Source: Candidatus Hydrogenedens sp.
GTDB taxonomy: Bacteria > Hydrogenedentota > Hydrogenedentia > Hydrogenedentales > JAEUWI01
Reading direction: 5' to 3'
NCBI GenBank assembly: GCA_016125095.1
Contig: WGMK01000013.1
Span: forward strand, 310,001-374,000
DNA length: 64,000 bases
A program made the position numbers and the translations under genes. Within the stretch, counting starts at the first letter, position 1. Each line of letters opens with the position of its first letter. Positions 1 to 8,336 of the stretch are shown piece after piece. The notes below the pieces were generated by a model, which was not told the DNA's origin, did not search any database, and saw only the letters and a program-made list of their open reading frames with translations.

Positions 1-96
1 CACGGTGGCATCGGCGATTTCCTGCACGCTCGCGAGGCAGTCGCCCAGGCAATGGGCCTCATTCTTTGCAATCATGACCACGGTCAGTGTCGGCAC
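1..96 (-). CDS. Glycosyltransferase family 2, N-terminal fragment
   Basis: Only the first 32 codons are inside the window; the gene runs off the left edge. The frame starts at GTG 96 with a GGGAGG ribosome site seven bases upstream and reads VPTLTVVMIAKNEAHCLGDC and onward. A short beta strand followed by MIAKNEA is the start of the GT-A nucleotide-sugar binding fold of family 2 glycosyltransferases that make surface or cell-wall glycans. The DxD motif and acceptor region are not visible, so the substrate is unknown. Family call is inference from a short but characteristic stretch. Confidence 0.7.
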   Translation of the reverse strand, partial: MPTLTVVMIAKNEAHCLGDCLASVQEIADATV

Positions 97-212
97 GCGC
101 GGGCCTCCCACAAGTTATGCCGCACTATACCAGCACAATCCGCGCCCGAAAAGAAAAACGCGCTCCCCGGAGGCGGGAAGCGCGGTGCACTCTCGTCGAT
201 GCTGTGTCGTGA

Positions 213-527
213 TTAGAGGATGTTCAAGAGCCGTTCGGCGACCTTGGCCACGACTTCGGGGTCTTTGTACGCGCCGGATTCGATGCGCTCGCGCGCGGCG
301 GCTACTTTCTCCGCCCTGAGTTCCGGCTGTATACGCGACTGCGCGATGATGCGGCTCAACTCTGCGGCGGCTTGCGCCTCCGAGCTGATCTTGACACCGT
401 CGCCGCTCGATGCGGAACCGCTGGAAACCTCGCTGGCCTCTGAAGCGGATTCACGCTCGTTCCGAGCCTTGGCCGGTCCTTCAGACTTCGGCTCGGGAAT
501 CCCGCCAAGTCCTGATATACCAACCAT
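213..527 (-). CDS. flgM: FlgM-like anti-sigma-28 factor
   Basis: A 104-residue protein. The first 40 residues are Gly/Ser/Glu-rich and look disordered. The C-terminal part (about 45-104) has the FlgM core: VKISSEAQ, then a helix with RPE-like RAEKVAAARERIESGAY, then the KDPEVVAKVAERLL helix. FlgM binds the flagellar sigma factor FliA (sigma-28) and holds late flagellar genes silent until hook completion. Start chosen at ATG 527, with AAGGAG at 535-540; an in-frame ATG at 575 lies at or before the predicted transcript start. A near-consensus sigma-28 promoter lies directly upstream, which supports the assignment because flgM is usually in its own regulon. No other flagellar gene is in the window. 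Confidence 0.8.
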   Translation of the reverse strand: MVGISGLGGIPEPKSEGPAKARNERESASEASEVSSGSASSGDGVKISSEAQAAAELSRIIAQSRIQPELRAEKVAAARERIESGAYKDPEVVAKVAERLLNIL

Positions 528-581
528 TTCCACACTCCTTGTGCAAGCTTCGGGTACATCCCGGAGACTTTCCAACTCTTT

Positions 582-608
582 TTATCGGCATTCGAGCCGG
601 AAACTTGA
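582..608 (-). promoter_or_regulatory. Sigma-28 (FliA) promoter of flgM
   Basis: On the minus strand TCAAGTTT (601-608) is followed by an 11-base spacer and GCCGATAA (582-589). The enterobacterial consensus is TAAAGTTT-N11-GCCGATAA, so this matches 15 of 16 positions with exact spacing. Transcription would start near 575, leaving a leader of about 48 bases before the flgM ATG. Confidence 0.85.
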
Positions 609-786
609 GCCCATCCGTGGGCTTTCAACAGCCGAAGTCTAGCATGTTCTCGCCGAAAGAGTAAACAAAAATGTGTAAACAGCCGACTGGAAGAGACTTA
701 GGGGACCTATGGGACGGATGAGACCGATAGGATTACCCCGGCAAAGAGGTCCGATAGGCCGCATCGGTCGCAGAGGTCGCATGCAT

Positions 787-1470
787 TCAGCGCTGCACCC
801 AGACCTGCGTTTCCTGATACACCGGCGGCACCCAGACCTGATGCGTCTCGTAGTGGCCGAGAATTACGCTGTTCGAATAAGGATCGCGCTGGTCGGGCAC
901 CCAGACCTGCTGGTTCACGTAGCGTCCGGGTTGCACGACGACGCGCTGGGTCTGCCAATAGCCGGCCGGGGCAGGCGGAGGCGGGCACGCCGCCACCGGG
1001 GCGCTCTGCACATAGCCGCCGCGCTGTGAATCGGCCAGGATTCCGACCACGCCCACGACAGCATTCGAGATGATGGCTGCGCGTTCGTTCTTGAGGTATT
1101 CCTCCTCGCGGTCGTTACGGTAATCCAGGTAGTTTTTTCGCTCGCGGATGCGGGCGGCCTCATTCAGGGCATTGCCCAGACGGTCGCCGTTGTAGCCGTT
1201 GTAGCGGCCGTTGCCGTTGGCCTGCCGGATGGCGTCGAGAATCGGCGTATTCGAGCTGTAGCCTTTGCTGGAGCGCGAGTTGGCCAGAATCCGCCCGGCA
1301 TCGCGCAATACCTCGGTCGAGCCGCGGTGGCTGCGCGCGAGGGATGCGGGCGCCTTGCCGCGCGTGCTGGAGCGGGCAGCGCGCCGGAAGTCGTCCGCGC
1401 TGGCGGCGGGCGCCAGCAATCCCAATACCATGGCCCCGATTGCGCCTGTGATGATAATTCGCTTGAACAT
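787..1470 (-). CDS. Secreted protein with QVWVP repeats, function unknown
   Basis: 227 residues. An N-terminal signal peptide (MFKRIIITGAIGAMVLGLLA, cleavage likely after ASA) indicates export. The middle is basic and rich in Asn, Arg and Tyr, with a hydrophobic patch IISNAVVGVVGILA near residue 135. The C-terminal 80 residues start with a Pro-rich stretch and carry three copies of a Q-x-WV motif (QQVWVP, HQVWVP, TQVWVQ). Start at ATG 1470 with GGGAG eight bases upstream. I do not recognise a catalytic domain. The repeats resemble short beta-strand motifs seen in small exported proteins of planctomycete-type bacteria. The gene lies just downstream of two small-RNA units on the same strand. 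Confidence 0.75.
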   Translation of the reverse strand: MFKRIIITGAIGAMVLGLLAPAASADDFRRAARSSTRGKAPASLARSHRGSTEVLRDAGRILANSRSSKGYSSNTPILDAIRQANGNGRYNGYNGDRLGNALNEAARIRERKNYLDYRNDREEEYLKNERAAIISNAVVGVVGILADSQRGGYVQSAPVAACPPPPAPAGYWQTQRVVVQPGRYVNQQVWVPDQRDPYSNSVILGHYETHQVWVPPVYQETQVWVQR

Positions 1471-1550
1471 TGTCGTATCTCCCAAGTTGATACCCGTCCA
1501 TCCAGACGGACCGCGCGCGGAGATATTCACTTTTTCAGGCGATTCCAGGG

Positions 1551-1590
1551 AAAAAGAAAAGAGGCCTGATACGTTGCCGCACCAGGCCTC
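1551..1590 (-). terminator. Intrinsic terminator of small RNA 1
   Basis: Minus-strand hairpin GAGGCCTG...CAGGCCTC with a 14-base loop, followed by TTTTCTTTTT. A standard Rho-independent terminator. Confidence 0.8.
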
Positions 1591-1623
1591 CGCGGAAGGA
1601 GAAGCGCCATTGAGGCGCTGACC
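1551..1623 (-). ncRNA. Small RNA unit 1 (tandem pair)
   Basis: About 72 nt. On the minus strand it starts GGTCAGCGCC and has three parts: a hairpin with 6-bp stem AGCGCC/GGCGCT (1603-1619), an apparently unpaired UCUCCUUCC segment (about 1594-1602), and a terminator hairpin with 8-bp stem GAGGCCTG/CAGGCCTC (1561-1590) followed by a run of T (1551-1560). It has its own promoter. There is no open reading frame of useful length. The unpaired segment is complementary to Shine-Dalgarno sequences of the form GGAAGGAGA. Family unknown to me; the sRNA role is inferred from architecture and from the second copy at 1677-1750. Confidence 0.65.
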
Positions 1624-1629
1624 ACTTGG

Positions 1630-1657
1630 ATTATACCACAGATTTCCAGAGTGCAAA
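1630..1657 (-). promoter_or_regulatory. Promoter of small RNA 1
   Basis: Minus strand: TTTGCA (1652-1657), 16-base spacer, consensus TATAAT (1630-1635). Predicted start near 1623. Confidence 0.65.
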
Positions 1658-1676
1658 TGGGGGAGGAAGCCAGCGC

Positions 1677-1750
1677 GCAAAATATAAGAGGCCTGATACG
1701 AAACCGCACCAGGCCTCCGCGGAAGGAGAAACGCCACATGTGGCGCTGAC
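1677..1750 (-). ncRNA. Small RNA unit 2 (tandem pair)
   Basis: Second copy of the unit at 1551-1623, about 74 nt, offset by about 127 bases. Conserved with unit 1: the 5' GGTCAGCGCC, the UCUCCUUCC segment, the terminator stem and most of its loop. Hairpin 1 differs in sequence but still pairs; here it is the perfect palindrome CGCCACATGTGGCG (1732-1745). The loop of the terminator hairpin has changed (TTT replaces CAA) while the stem is unchanged. Conserved pairing with changed bases is what a functional RNA would show. Confidence 0.65.
1681..1717 (-). terminator. Intrinsic terminator of small RNA 2
   Basis: Same 8-bp stem GAGGCCTG/CAGGCCTC as in unit 1, followed on the minus strand by TTATATT. 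The T tract is weaker than that of unit 1. Confidence 0.7.
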
Positions 1751-1757
1751 CGTTCCG

Positions 1758-1786
1758 ATTCTACCACGCGGACTACCGCTTGGCAA
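1758..1786 (-). promoter_or_regulatory. Promoter of small RNA 2
   Basis: Minus strand: TTGCCA (1781-1786, 5 of 6 consensus), 17-base spacer, TAGAAT (1758-1763, 5 of 6). Predicted start near 1751. Confidence 0.7.
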
Positions 1787-1811
1787 GTAGGAAAATTGGC
1801 GGTAGCAGTGG

Positions 1812-3293
1812 CTATCCCAGCTCGGAGCGGGTGCGGCGCACGGCGTCTTCCCAGCCCGCAAGTGCTTGCTGGCGTTGATCTTCCGACCATTGGGGCAGGA
1901 ATCGCCTGTCTTCCTTCCACACTTTTCGTATCTCGTCCTTGTCGCTCCAGAACCCGACCGCCAGCCCGGCCAGATAGGCCGCTCCAAGTGCTGTGGTTTC
2001 AAGGGTTTCGCCACGAACCACCGGCACGCCGAGCACATCGGCCTGATGCTGCATCAGCAGGTTATTGGCGCTGGCGCCGCCGTCCACCCGCAGTTCGGTC
2101 ATGTCCTCGCCGAAGTCTTTTTTCATCGTGCGGGCCACGTCGCCGATTTGAAACGAGATGGATTCAAGGGCGGCGCGGACGATGTGGGCGCGATTCGAGC
2201 CGCGCGTGAGGCCGGTGATGGTGCCGCGCGCGCGCATATCCCACCAGGGAGCGCCCAAGCCGGTGAAGGCGGGCACCAGGTAGACGCCATTCGAATCGGG
2301 CACCTCGGCGGCAATCGCCTCGCTCTCGGCGGCCGACGAGATGAGCTTCAACTCGTCGCGCAGCCATTGCACTACGGCCCCCGCGATGAAGACGCTGCCT
2401 TCCATGGCGTATTCGACTTCGCCGCCGATGCCCCAGCCGATGGTCGTGAGCAGGCCATGTTCGGAGGGTACGGGCTCCGAGCCGGTATTGATGAGCAGGA
2501 AGCAGCCGGTGCCGTAGGTGTTCTTGCTGTCCTTCACGTTGAAGGCGGCCTGGCCGAACAAGGCGGCCTGCTGGTCGCCGACCATCGAGGCCACGGGGAT
2601 GCTGCCGCCCAGCGCCGTGGTCTCGGCGTAGACCTCGCTCGTCGGCACGACCTCGGGCAGCATCGATTCGGGAATGCCGAGGGCATCCAGCAGCACGGGA
2701 TCCCAGCGGCGCTCGTAGATATTGTAGAGCAGCGTGCGAGAGGCGTTTGAGTAATCGGTGATGTGGCGTCCCGTGAGATTGAACAGCAACCAACTGTCGA
2801 TGGTGCCGAAGCAGAGCTCGCCGTGCTCGGCTTGGGCGCGCGCGCCGTCCACGTGGTCCAGCAGCCAATTCACCTTCGTGCCCGAGAAATACGCGTCCAC
2901 GACCAGGCCGGTGCGCGCGCGGAATTCCTGTTCGAGGCCGTCGGCCTTGAGCTGTTCGCAGATTTCCGTCGTGCGGCGGCACTGCCAGACGATGGCATTG
3001 TGAATCGGCTTGCCGGTCGCGCGTTCCCACACCACCGCCGTCTCGCGCTGGTTGGTGATGCCGACCGCGGCGATATCGTCCGGCGTCGCGCCGGCCTTCG
3101 CCATCACCTCGCGCGCGGTGGCGATTTGGGTTTCCCAGATGGTGACCGGGTTGTGCTCAACCCAGCCCGGTCTGGGGTAGATCTGCTCGAACTCCTGCTG
3201 GGACACGGCGGCGATGGCGCCATCGCGCGTGAAGAGCAGGCTCCGTGAACTCGTGGTGCCCTGGTCGAAAGCCAGCACATAGCGTTTGTCCAT
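1812..3293 (-). CDS. glpK: Glycerol kinase
   Basis: 493 residues, close to the 502 of the E. coli enzyme. It phosphorylates glycerol to glycerol 3-phosphate with ATP in the cytosol. FGGY-kinase features are clear: the phosphate-binding loop FDQGTTSSR at residues 9-17, the glycerol-contacting [10 protein letters not shown] segment, the mid-protein [10 protein letters not shown] motif and the C-terminal [19 protein letters not shown] adenosine-binding region. Start at ATG 3293 with GGGAGG seven bases upstream. No glpF or glpD is adjacent, and the next gene is an unrelated nuclease-type pair, so it looks like a single-gene unit. Confidence 0.97.
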   Translation of the reverse strand: MDKRYVLAFDQGTTSSRSLLFTRDGAIAAVSQQEFEQIYPRPGWVEHNPVTIWETQIATAREVMAKAGATPDDIAAVGITNQRETAVVWERATGKPIHNAIVWQCRRTTEICEQLKADGLEQEFRARTGLVVDAYFSGTKVNWLLDHVDGARAQAEHGELCFGTIDSWLLFNLTGRHITDYSNASRTLLYNIYERRWDPVLLDALGIPESMLPEVVPTSEVYAETTALGGSIPVASMVGDQQAALFGQAAFNVKDSKNTYGTGCFLLINTGSEPVPSEHGLLTTIGWGIGGEVEYAMEGSVFIAGAVVQWLRDELKLISSAAESEAIAAEVPDSNGVYLVPAFTGLGAPWWDMRARGTITGLTRGSNRAHIVRAALESISFQIGDVARTMKKDFGEDMTELRVDGGASANNLLMQHQADVLGVPVVRGETLETTALGAAYLAGLAVGFWSDKDEIRKVWKEDRRFLPQWSEDQRQQALAGWEDAVRRTRSELG

Positions 3294-3382
3294 CGTTCGT
3301 CCTCCCGGCCGTCGTTATGGCGTCGCCCCACAGGGCCATTAATCCCCGAAAATCATCCCCATCCGCAGACCAACCCTCTTCA

Positions 3383-6300
3383 TCACAATTCCAGGACCGG
3401 CACGCCTGCGGCCTGGCCGGTGCGCACGACGTCTTCGCGGCAGGTGAAGATGAGCACTTGCCGCTGCTCGCCGACGACGCGCATGAGTTCCATGGTCCGG
3501 CGCAGGCGCTCGTCGTCGTAGTTGGCGAAGGGGTCGTCGAGCAGCATGGGCACGGGCTCGCTGTTTTCGCTGAGGGTCTCTACCAGCGCCATGCGGATGG
3601 CGAGGTAGACCTGGTCCACGGTGCCCTTGCTGAGCGTCTTGTCGGGCTTCTTCTCTTCGCCGGCCTTGCCGGGCATCGCGAGGGTAATCGACAGATCCGG
3701 GCCGATGCGGAGCGACTCGTAGGCGCCGCTGGTAATCTGGGCGAGCAGGGCCGAGGCGCGCGATTCGAGCTTGGGCGCCAGCCGCGCGTGCTTGTCGCGC
3801 GAGACTTCCTCGATGATGGCCATGGCGTAGCTGGCCGCGTCGAGTTCCAACTGCAACTCGGCGGCGCGGCGCAAGGCCCAGGCGTGTTCTTCTTCGATTT
3901 CGTTCAGGGGACGTCCGCGGGAAAGCCGCTCGGTGATGTCCAGCTGCACGCGGTGCATGTCGTCGCGTATCCGCCGGATATCGAACTCGATGCGCTTCGC
4001 CGCTTCCTCGAGCGCCTCCTTCGATTGCGAAGGCTCCTCGATGTGCGCGCTCTCGTCCGCGAGCCGCAGCATGACGTTCAGGTCTTCGCCCTGCAGCGCC
4101 TGATCGCGATCGCGGTTGAATCCGTCGCGCTGTTCCTTGAGCGTCGCGTACTGCTTCGCCTCGTCCAGTCCCGCGCGCCATTCGTCGATGGATTTCACGC
4201 CGGCTTGGGCGAGCAGGCGATTGAATTCCTGGTCGCGCTGCGAGGCGTCGAATTCGTCGGCCTTCACCTGGCGCGAGAGCGCAACGCTCTGTTCCTCGAG
4301 TACGGAAATGCGGGCCTCGCGCTCCTTGCGCTCGGCCATGGCGGTGCGGAGCGAACGCAGCGACGCGGCCACATCTTCCGCCGGACGGCCGCCGGTTTTC
4401 GCGGCGAGCAGTTCGCGGATGCGCTGTTCCGCCTGTTCGAGGCGCGATTGCGCGTTCGCCTTTTCTTCGGCGAGCTTTTTCAGGTCCGTCTGGTGCCGGT
4501 TCGAGGCCGTATGGCAATCGGCGATGCCGCGTTTCGCTTCGCGGTATTCCTGATACTTGCCGATGGCGTCGCCTGCGGCCTGCTTTACCTGCGACTCGCC
4601 CTCTATCTGCACACCGAGGCGGTCGAAGGTATCGCGGAAACGGGCGAGCAGACTCGGGATGCGTTCCTCGGCCTCCTCTGTTTTCCGTTCCTGCTCGCGC
4701 AACAGGTCCACGCGCGCGATGAGCTCGGCATTGGCCGCCATGTATTGGTCGTGCCGCGCCTCGAGTTCGCGGATGGTCTCGCAGCCGGCGCGATCCATCA
4801 GGTCCGATACGACGCCCTGCGGCTTTGGCGTGTCGTCCGTATCGCTGGCCGTCGCCGTCTGCTGTTCGAGCTCGCGGATCTCCGCGGCAAGCTGCTCCAG
4901 CCGGCGCCGGTCGATGATGAGGCGTCCGCCGAAATAAAGCGCGGCCAGCAGCACGGCGCCCGCGGCGATGGCGAGGGCGTCTACGCCGGTGTAGAGGTAG
5001 CCGCCGGCGAGCGCCAGCATACCCACTGCGCACACGCCGCACAGGGTGATGAAATCCGGCACGCTGGCGCGCACATCGGCGTGCAGGTTCCGCTTGGCTT
5101 GCAGCGTGTGGCCGCGCCCGACCGCCTGCTCGGCGCTGACCCGGCGTTCGAGTTCGTATTCGCGGGCCAGTTCCGGAAAGTTCTTGTGGTCTTTGAAGAG
5201 CGCATGGTTGTCGGCGATGGCCGCGCGGCGCTCGTCCACGTCGCGCTGGATGCGCTTGAGGGATTCGCGTTCCTCGTCGCGCGCGCGGATGGCCACGTCG
5301 AACGACGAGCCAAGCTGCGAGATCCACTCGATGGGGTCCGCGGCGATGCGGCTGAAGTCGGGCAGCGAGGCGAGGCGCTGCTGACTTTCCTGCAGGCGCT
5401 GCTCTGTGCCCTCGAGCGCGCGCTCGATATCGCTCATGCGCCCCTCAATGCGCTGCACCTCGGCGCTGAGATCCGAGAACTGCGCTTCGAGATCCTCGGG
5501 CAGCGCGTCGAGCAGGGTCAGCCCGGCGTCCGCCAGCTTGGCCCGCTCCTCATCGATGCGGCGGTCGGTCTGATGCAGTTCGCGGCGGCTTTGGGTCAGC
5601 TTCTCGTCGGCGGCCTGCTTGCGCATGTAGGTTTGCTGCACCTGGCCCTCGTGATGCACGGGGAATTCGCGCGCGCCGCTGAAGGCGAACATGCGCTTGG
5701 TGAGCGCCTCGATTTCCTCGTGCAGCTTGCGCACGCGCCGGGCCCGCAGCACCCGCGCATGGCGGTCCCACGCGGTCAATTCGTGACGCAGCCGGGCCTC
5801 TTCCAGCTCGAATTGCGAGGCCTGCTCGGTGAGCCCGCGCAGCGTTTCGCGCAGCGTGGCGGCTTCCTCGCGCAGCTTGTAGGCGGCGGCGCGTTCTTCT
5901 TCGAGCCGAGCCAGCCGGGCGCGGGTTTCGGGCAGGGGCTTGCCACGCTCGCCGGGCTGGCCGATGCCGTGGATGCGCTCCTGCAGCAGCTCCAGCGCGC
6001 TCTCGCTTGAATGCCATTCCTCGCCCGTATCGGCCAGCGATTGCAGCTTCTCGCGGATCTGGTTGAGCGAATCGCGCCCGCCGAGTCCCTCGAGGCTGAA
6101 GTGCCCGATGGTGGCCGCGTTCACATAGACCTCTTTCGCGAGGCCGAGCTGCCGCGCCGCGAAATCGAGGCCGCCCGCGCTCTGGGTGATGTCCTCGCCC
6201 ATAGCGGCGTCGCGCACCACCAGCAACTCGGCGTCCCGGTCGAAGCAGCGCTCCACGGTAATCCGGCGCCCGTCGCTCAGGGCATACGTCAGTGTGCCGC

Positions 6301-6523
6301 CATAGCGCTCGTGGTCCTGCCAGGGGCGGCGCAGCAGGTTCGACTCCTCATAGGCGTCCTGGCCGGAACGTTTCTGGCCGTAGAGCATGTCGGAGAGATA
6401 GGAGCGCAGGGTCGACTTGCCGCGCTCGTTCGGCCCGACAATGATGGTGACCCCGGGCTGGAACTGGACATCGACGTTCGAGAACCGGCCATAGCCGTCA
6501 ATATGTACCTGCTCGAAATTCAC
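3383..6523 (-). CDS. YhaN/SbcC-like coiled-coil ATPase
   Basis: 1046 residues. It starts with HIDGYGRFSNVDVQFQPG and the Walker A loop GPNERGKST (residues 30-38), the form typical of YhaN-type AAA ATPases of the SbcC/Rad50 group. Long Glu/Arg/Gln-rich coiled coils follow, broken by a hydrophobic segment near residues 450-480 (LCGVCAVGMLALAGGYLYTG and a second stretch) that could cross the membrane. The C-terminal ABC part has SKGTVDQVYLAIRMALVETL (signature) and PMLLDDPFANYDDERL (Walker B). Start is GTG 6523, which overlaps the upstream gene as GTGA, so translation is coupled. By family it should work with the neighbouring phosphoesterase in DNA end processing, but that partner lacks metal ligands. 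Confidence 0.85.
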   Translation of the reverse strand: MNFEQVHIDGYGRFSNVDVQFQPGVTIIVGPNERGKSTLRSYLSDMLYGQKRSGQDAYEESNLLRRPWQDHERYGGTLTYALSDGRRITVERCFDRDAELLVVRDAAMGEDITQSAGGLDFAARQLGLAKEVYVNAATIGHFSLEGLGGRDSLNQIREKLQSLADTGEEWHSSESALELLQERIHGIGQPGERGKPLPETRARLARLEEERAAAYKLREEAATLRETLRGLTEQASQFELEEARLRHELTAWDRHARVLRARRVRKLHEEIEALTKRMFAFSGAREFPVHHEGQVQQTYMRKQAADEKLTQSRRELHQTDRRIDEERAKLADAGLTLLDALPEDLEAQFSDLSAEVQRIEGRMSDIERALEGTEQRLQESQQRLASLPDFSRIAADPIEWISQLGSSFDVAIRARDEERESLKRIQRDVDERRAAIADNHALFKDHKNFPELAREYELERRVSAEQAVGRGHTLQAKRNLHADVRASVPDFITLCGVCAVGMLALAGGYLYTGVDALAIAAGAVLLAALYFGGRLIIDRRRLEQLAAEIRELEQQTATASDTDDTPKPQGVVSDLMDRAGCETIRELEARHDQYMAANAELIARVDLLREQERKTEEAEERIPSLLARFRDTFDRLGVQIEGESQVKQAAGDAIGKYQEYREAKRGIADCHTASNRHQTDLKKLAEEKANAQSRLEQAEQRIRELLAAKTGGRPAEDVAASLRSLRTAMAERKEREARISVLEEQSVALSRQVKADEFDASQRDQEFNRLLAQAGVKSIDEWRAGLDEAKQYATLKEQRDGFNRDRDQALQGEDLNVMLRLADESAHIEEPSQSKEALEEAAKRIEFDIRRIRDDMHRVQLDITERLSRGRPLNEIEEEHAWALRRAAELQLELDAASYAMAIIEEVSRDKHARLAPKLESRASALLAQITSGAYESLRIGPDLSITLAMPGKAGEEKKPDKTLSKGTVDQVYLAIRMALVETLSENSEPVPMLLDDPFANYDDERLRRTMELMRVVGEQRQVLIFTCREDVVRTGQAAGVPVLEL

Positions 6524-7743
6524 GCCGTACCATCCTCGATGCCGCGCACCGGCAGGTCGCGTTCCCGCAAGGCCGCCGCGCCTACCTCGAGCGCCCGCTC
6601 GATGGTCGCGCGCCGCGCGGCATCCGGCGCGTCGCGCAGGTAGTCCAGCATGCGGCGCGTATAGGCGCCCATGGCGGTGGTCTCTTCCGTCACCTTCCGC
6701 GAACTCTGCATGTCGAAGGGCGGCAGGTCGATTTCGAGGTGCGCGAAGGCGTCGTAAGCGAGGCCGTGCACACGCTCCAGTTCGCCGCGCACGGCCGGGG
6801 CGGGCTCGCCCGTCAGGCGCACGCGCGTGATGGCGTCGCGCTGGCCGTCGCCCGCCAGCGCACGCACTGCTGCGGCCAGTTCGTCCAGCGTGAAGTACGT
6901 CGAACAATCGACCGTGTAGGTACTGAAAATCGTCTTGGCCGAGGGTATCGGCTGTACCACCACGTTGGCGCTGTCGTCCACCGGCTTGATGGCGACATCG
7001 AGAAAGAAATGCGGTCCGCTCTCGTCGAAGCTGTGGCCCTCGGGCGCACCGCTATAGTAGGCCGTGGCGCCGCTGACATTTTTGAGCGACATGGTGGCGT
7101 GGCGTCCGCCGAGCGCGAGGTAGTGGAGGCCGTCGAGCATCAACTCGTCGCTGGAGAACCGGGGCGCGCCGGGCTGGGCGGCAGCCGCGCGGTCGAGCGC
7201 GCAGGTCATCGCCGCGTGCAGGCGTCCGTCCGCCGGGCACACCAGCCCGCCGAAGTCGGCCTTGGCGGGCGGCTTGGTGCCCAGCCCGCAGCCGTGGATG
7301 ATCAGCGGCGTGTCTTCCAGGGCGTAGGCGGTCCAGCTGCGGGCGGCGAAGATGATCACATTGCCCGGCCAATTGCGCGCGTAGACCGACGAGCTGCTGT
7401 AGGGATCGGTCCATCCCGGCGCAATCAGGATGGGCAGCGGGGCCGCCTGCGCGCAGGTATCCTGAATGAAGGCCAGCGTATCCGGCGTCAGGCGGCTCTC
7501 GACGAAGAGATTGCCGGAGATCAGCAGCGCTGCGGCGTTCTGCGTCTTGGCGTGGCGCACGATGCCAGCGAATACTTCGCGCAGGCGTTCGCGCCGGCGG
7601 CGGGCCACCTCGGGGTGTAGCACCAGATCGGCGTAGCCTGCATCAAGCCGCAGGTCGGAGGTATGCACAAGTTTGACGCTCAAGCCGGTCTGCTCTCCAG
7701 TGTCGAGCGGGTAGTGTGTCAAAACCGCACGGGGGGAGTCCAT
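6520..7743 (-). CDS. YhaO/SbcD-like phosphoesterase with degraded active site
   Basis: About 407 residues in the calcineurin-type fold of SbcD/YhaO. The family blocks can be followed but their metal ligands have changed. DLHL is DLRL (in HTSDLRL), GDL is GNL (ISGNLF), GNHDP is GWTDP, and the GHxH block is GGRH (YLALGGRHA). The C-terminal capping region (FDMQSSRKVTEETTA onward) is intact. It precedes the YhaN-like ATPase with a 4-base GTGA overlap, so the two are co-translated. It may be a structural subunit rather than a nuclease. Start uncertain: ATG 7743 has no clear ribosome site, and TTG 7683 (giving LSVKLVHTSDLRL) fits the usual family N-terminus better. Confidence 0.75.
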   Translation of the reverse strand: MDSPRAVLTHYPLDTGEQTGLSVKLVHTSDLRLDAGYADLVLHPEVARRRRERLREVFAGIVRHAKTQNAAALLISGNLFVESRLTPDTLAFIQDTCAQAAPLPILIAPGWTDPYSSSSVYARNWPGNVIIFAARSWTAYALEDTPLIIHGCGLGTKPPAKADFGGLVCPADGRLHAAMTCALDRAAAAQPGAPRFSSDELMLDGLHYLALGGRHATMSLKNVSGATAYYSGAPEGHSFDESGPHFFLDVAIKPVDDSANVVVQPIPSAKTIFSTYTVDCSTYFTLDELAAAVRALAGDGQRDAITRVRLTGEPAPAVRGELERVHGLAYDAFAHLEIDLPPFDMQSSRKVTEETTAMGAYTRRMLDYLRDAPDAARRATIERALEVGAAALRERDLPVRGIEDGTA

Positions 7744-7775
7744 GCGGCACCCGTACTCTGCCGATTTACTTTCGC

Positions 7776-7804
7776 TTGACGCGCCGCCCGCAAGTCCGTA
7801 CACT
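7776..7804 (+). promoter_or_regulatory. Promoter of the His-rich protein gene
   Basis: TTGACG (7776-7781), 17-base spacer, TACACT (7799-7804). Predicted start near 7811, about 27 bases before the TTG start codon at 7838. It lies in the divergent region with the phosphoesterase gene. Confidence 0.55.
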
Positions 7805-7837
7805 TGATAGCGCGTTATCAACAAGAGAGGAACTCGA

Positions 7838-8242
7838 TTGACGCGGGCGCTCACAAGGCGAATCGGATGGCTGCTGGCGTGGTCGGCCGTGCTGGCGTGG
7901 TTCGGCGGTGCGCCGCTGCATCTGGTGCTGCATCCGGATCATGGCGGTGGTGCCGAGGCGGAAAGCCATCAGCACGATCACTGCCATGCGCACACCGAGG
8001 CGGAGCACGCCGCGCTCGGAGGGGCACGCGTCGCCCCGGCTCCGTCCTGCGGCGATGCGCACTTCGATGCCCATGCCTGCGCCCTTTGTGTTGCCGCGAG
8101 CAGCCCGGTGCTTCCGGCTGCGGCGACCCGCCCGCTTTCCTGGCGCGAAGCGCCCTGCGTCGTCCACGCGGACGCCGTGTTTATCGGCTTTAATGCCGAG
8201 CGCCTCCCCTTCACGCGCCGCGGTCCTCCCGTCCTCGCCTGA
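7838..8242 (+). CDS. His-rich exported protein, DUF2946-like
   Basis: 134 residues. An N-terminal membrane segment ([22 protein letters not shown]) is followed by a His/Glu cluster ([14 protein letters not shown], near residues 43-57), a C-x-x-C (CALC) and a C-terminal RRGPPVLA. The layout of membrane helix, CxxC near a second hydrophobic stretch and RGPP tail resembles small DUF2946-type proteins often found near metal transport genes. The His cluster suggests metal binding at the envelope. Start is TTG 7838 with GAGAGG upstream. No transporter is adjacent; the next gene, 95 bases downstream, encodes a pseudopilin-like protein. Family match is moderate. Confidence 0.6.
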   Translation: MTRALTRRIGWLLAWSAVLAWFGGAPLHLVLHPDHGGGAEAESHQHDHCHAHTEAEHAALGGARVAPAPSCGDAHFDAHACALCVAASSPVLPAAATRPLSWREAPCVVHADAVFIGFNAERLPFTRRGPPVLA

Positions 8243-8336
8243 TCCCGCATCTCTATCTTTTCTCTGGATTCAGGCCAATGCTGTCCGGGCGCGGAACCTT
8301 GTGGAGCCGTGTCTCCGGCTAGGAGAACTTCTACCC

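Noticed and set aside
700..786. Degenerate short repeats around GACCGATAGG
   Set aside because: They look like low-information, roughly ten-base repeats without stable structure or coding; no function can be supported.
1471..1550. The small RNA units as a simple attenuator of the downstream secreted-protein gene
   Set aside because: Both units end in full terminators and have separate promoters, so independent RNAs fit better; some read-through control cannot be excluded.
3245..6010. A 921-codon open frame on the plus strand
   Set aside because: It is antisense to the Walker-type ATPase gene; its protein has the Ala/Gly/Arg/Leu bias of a high-GC shadow frame and no motif.
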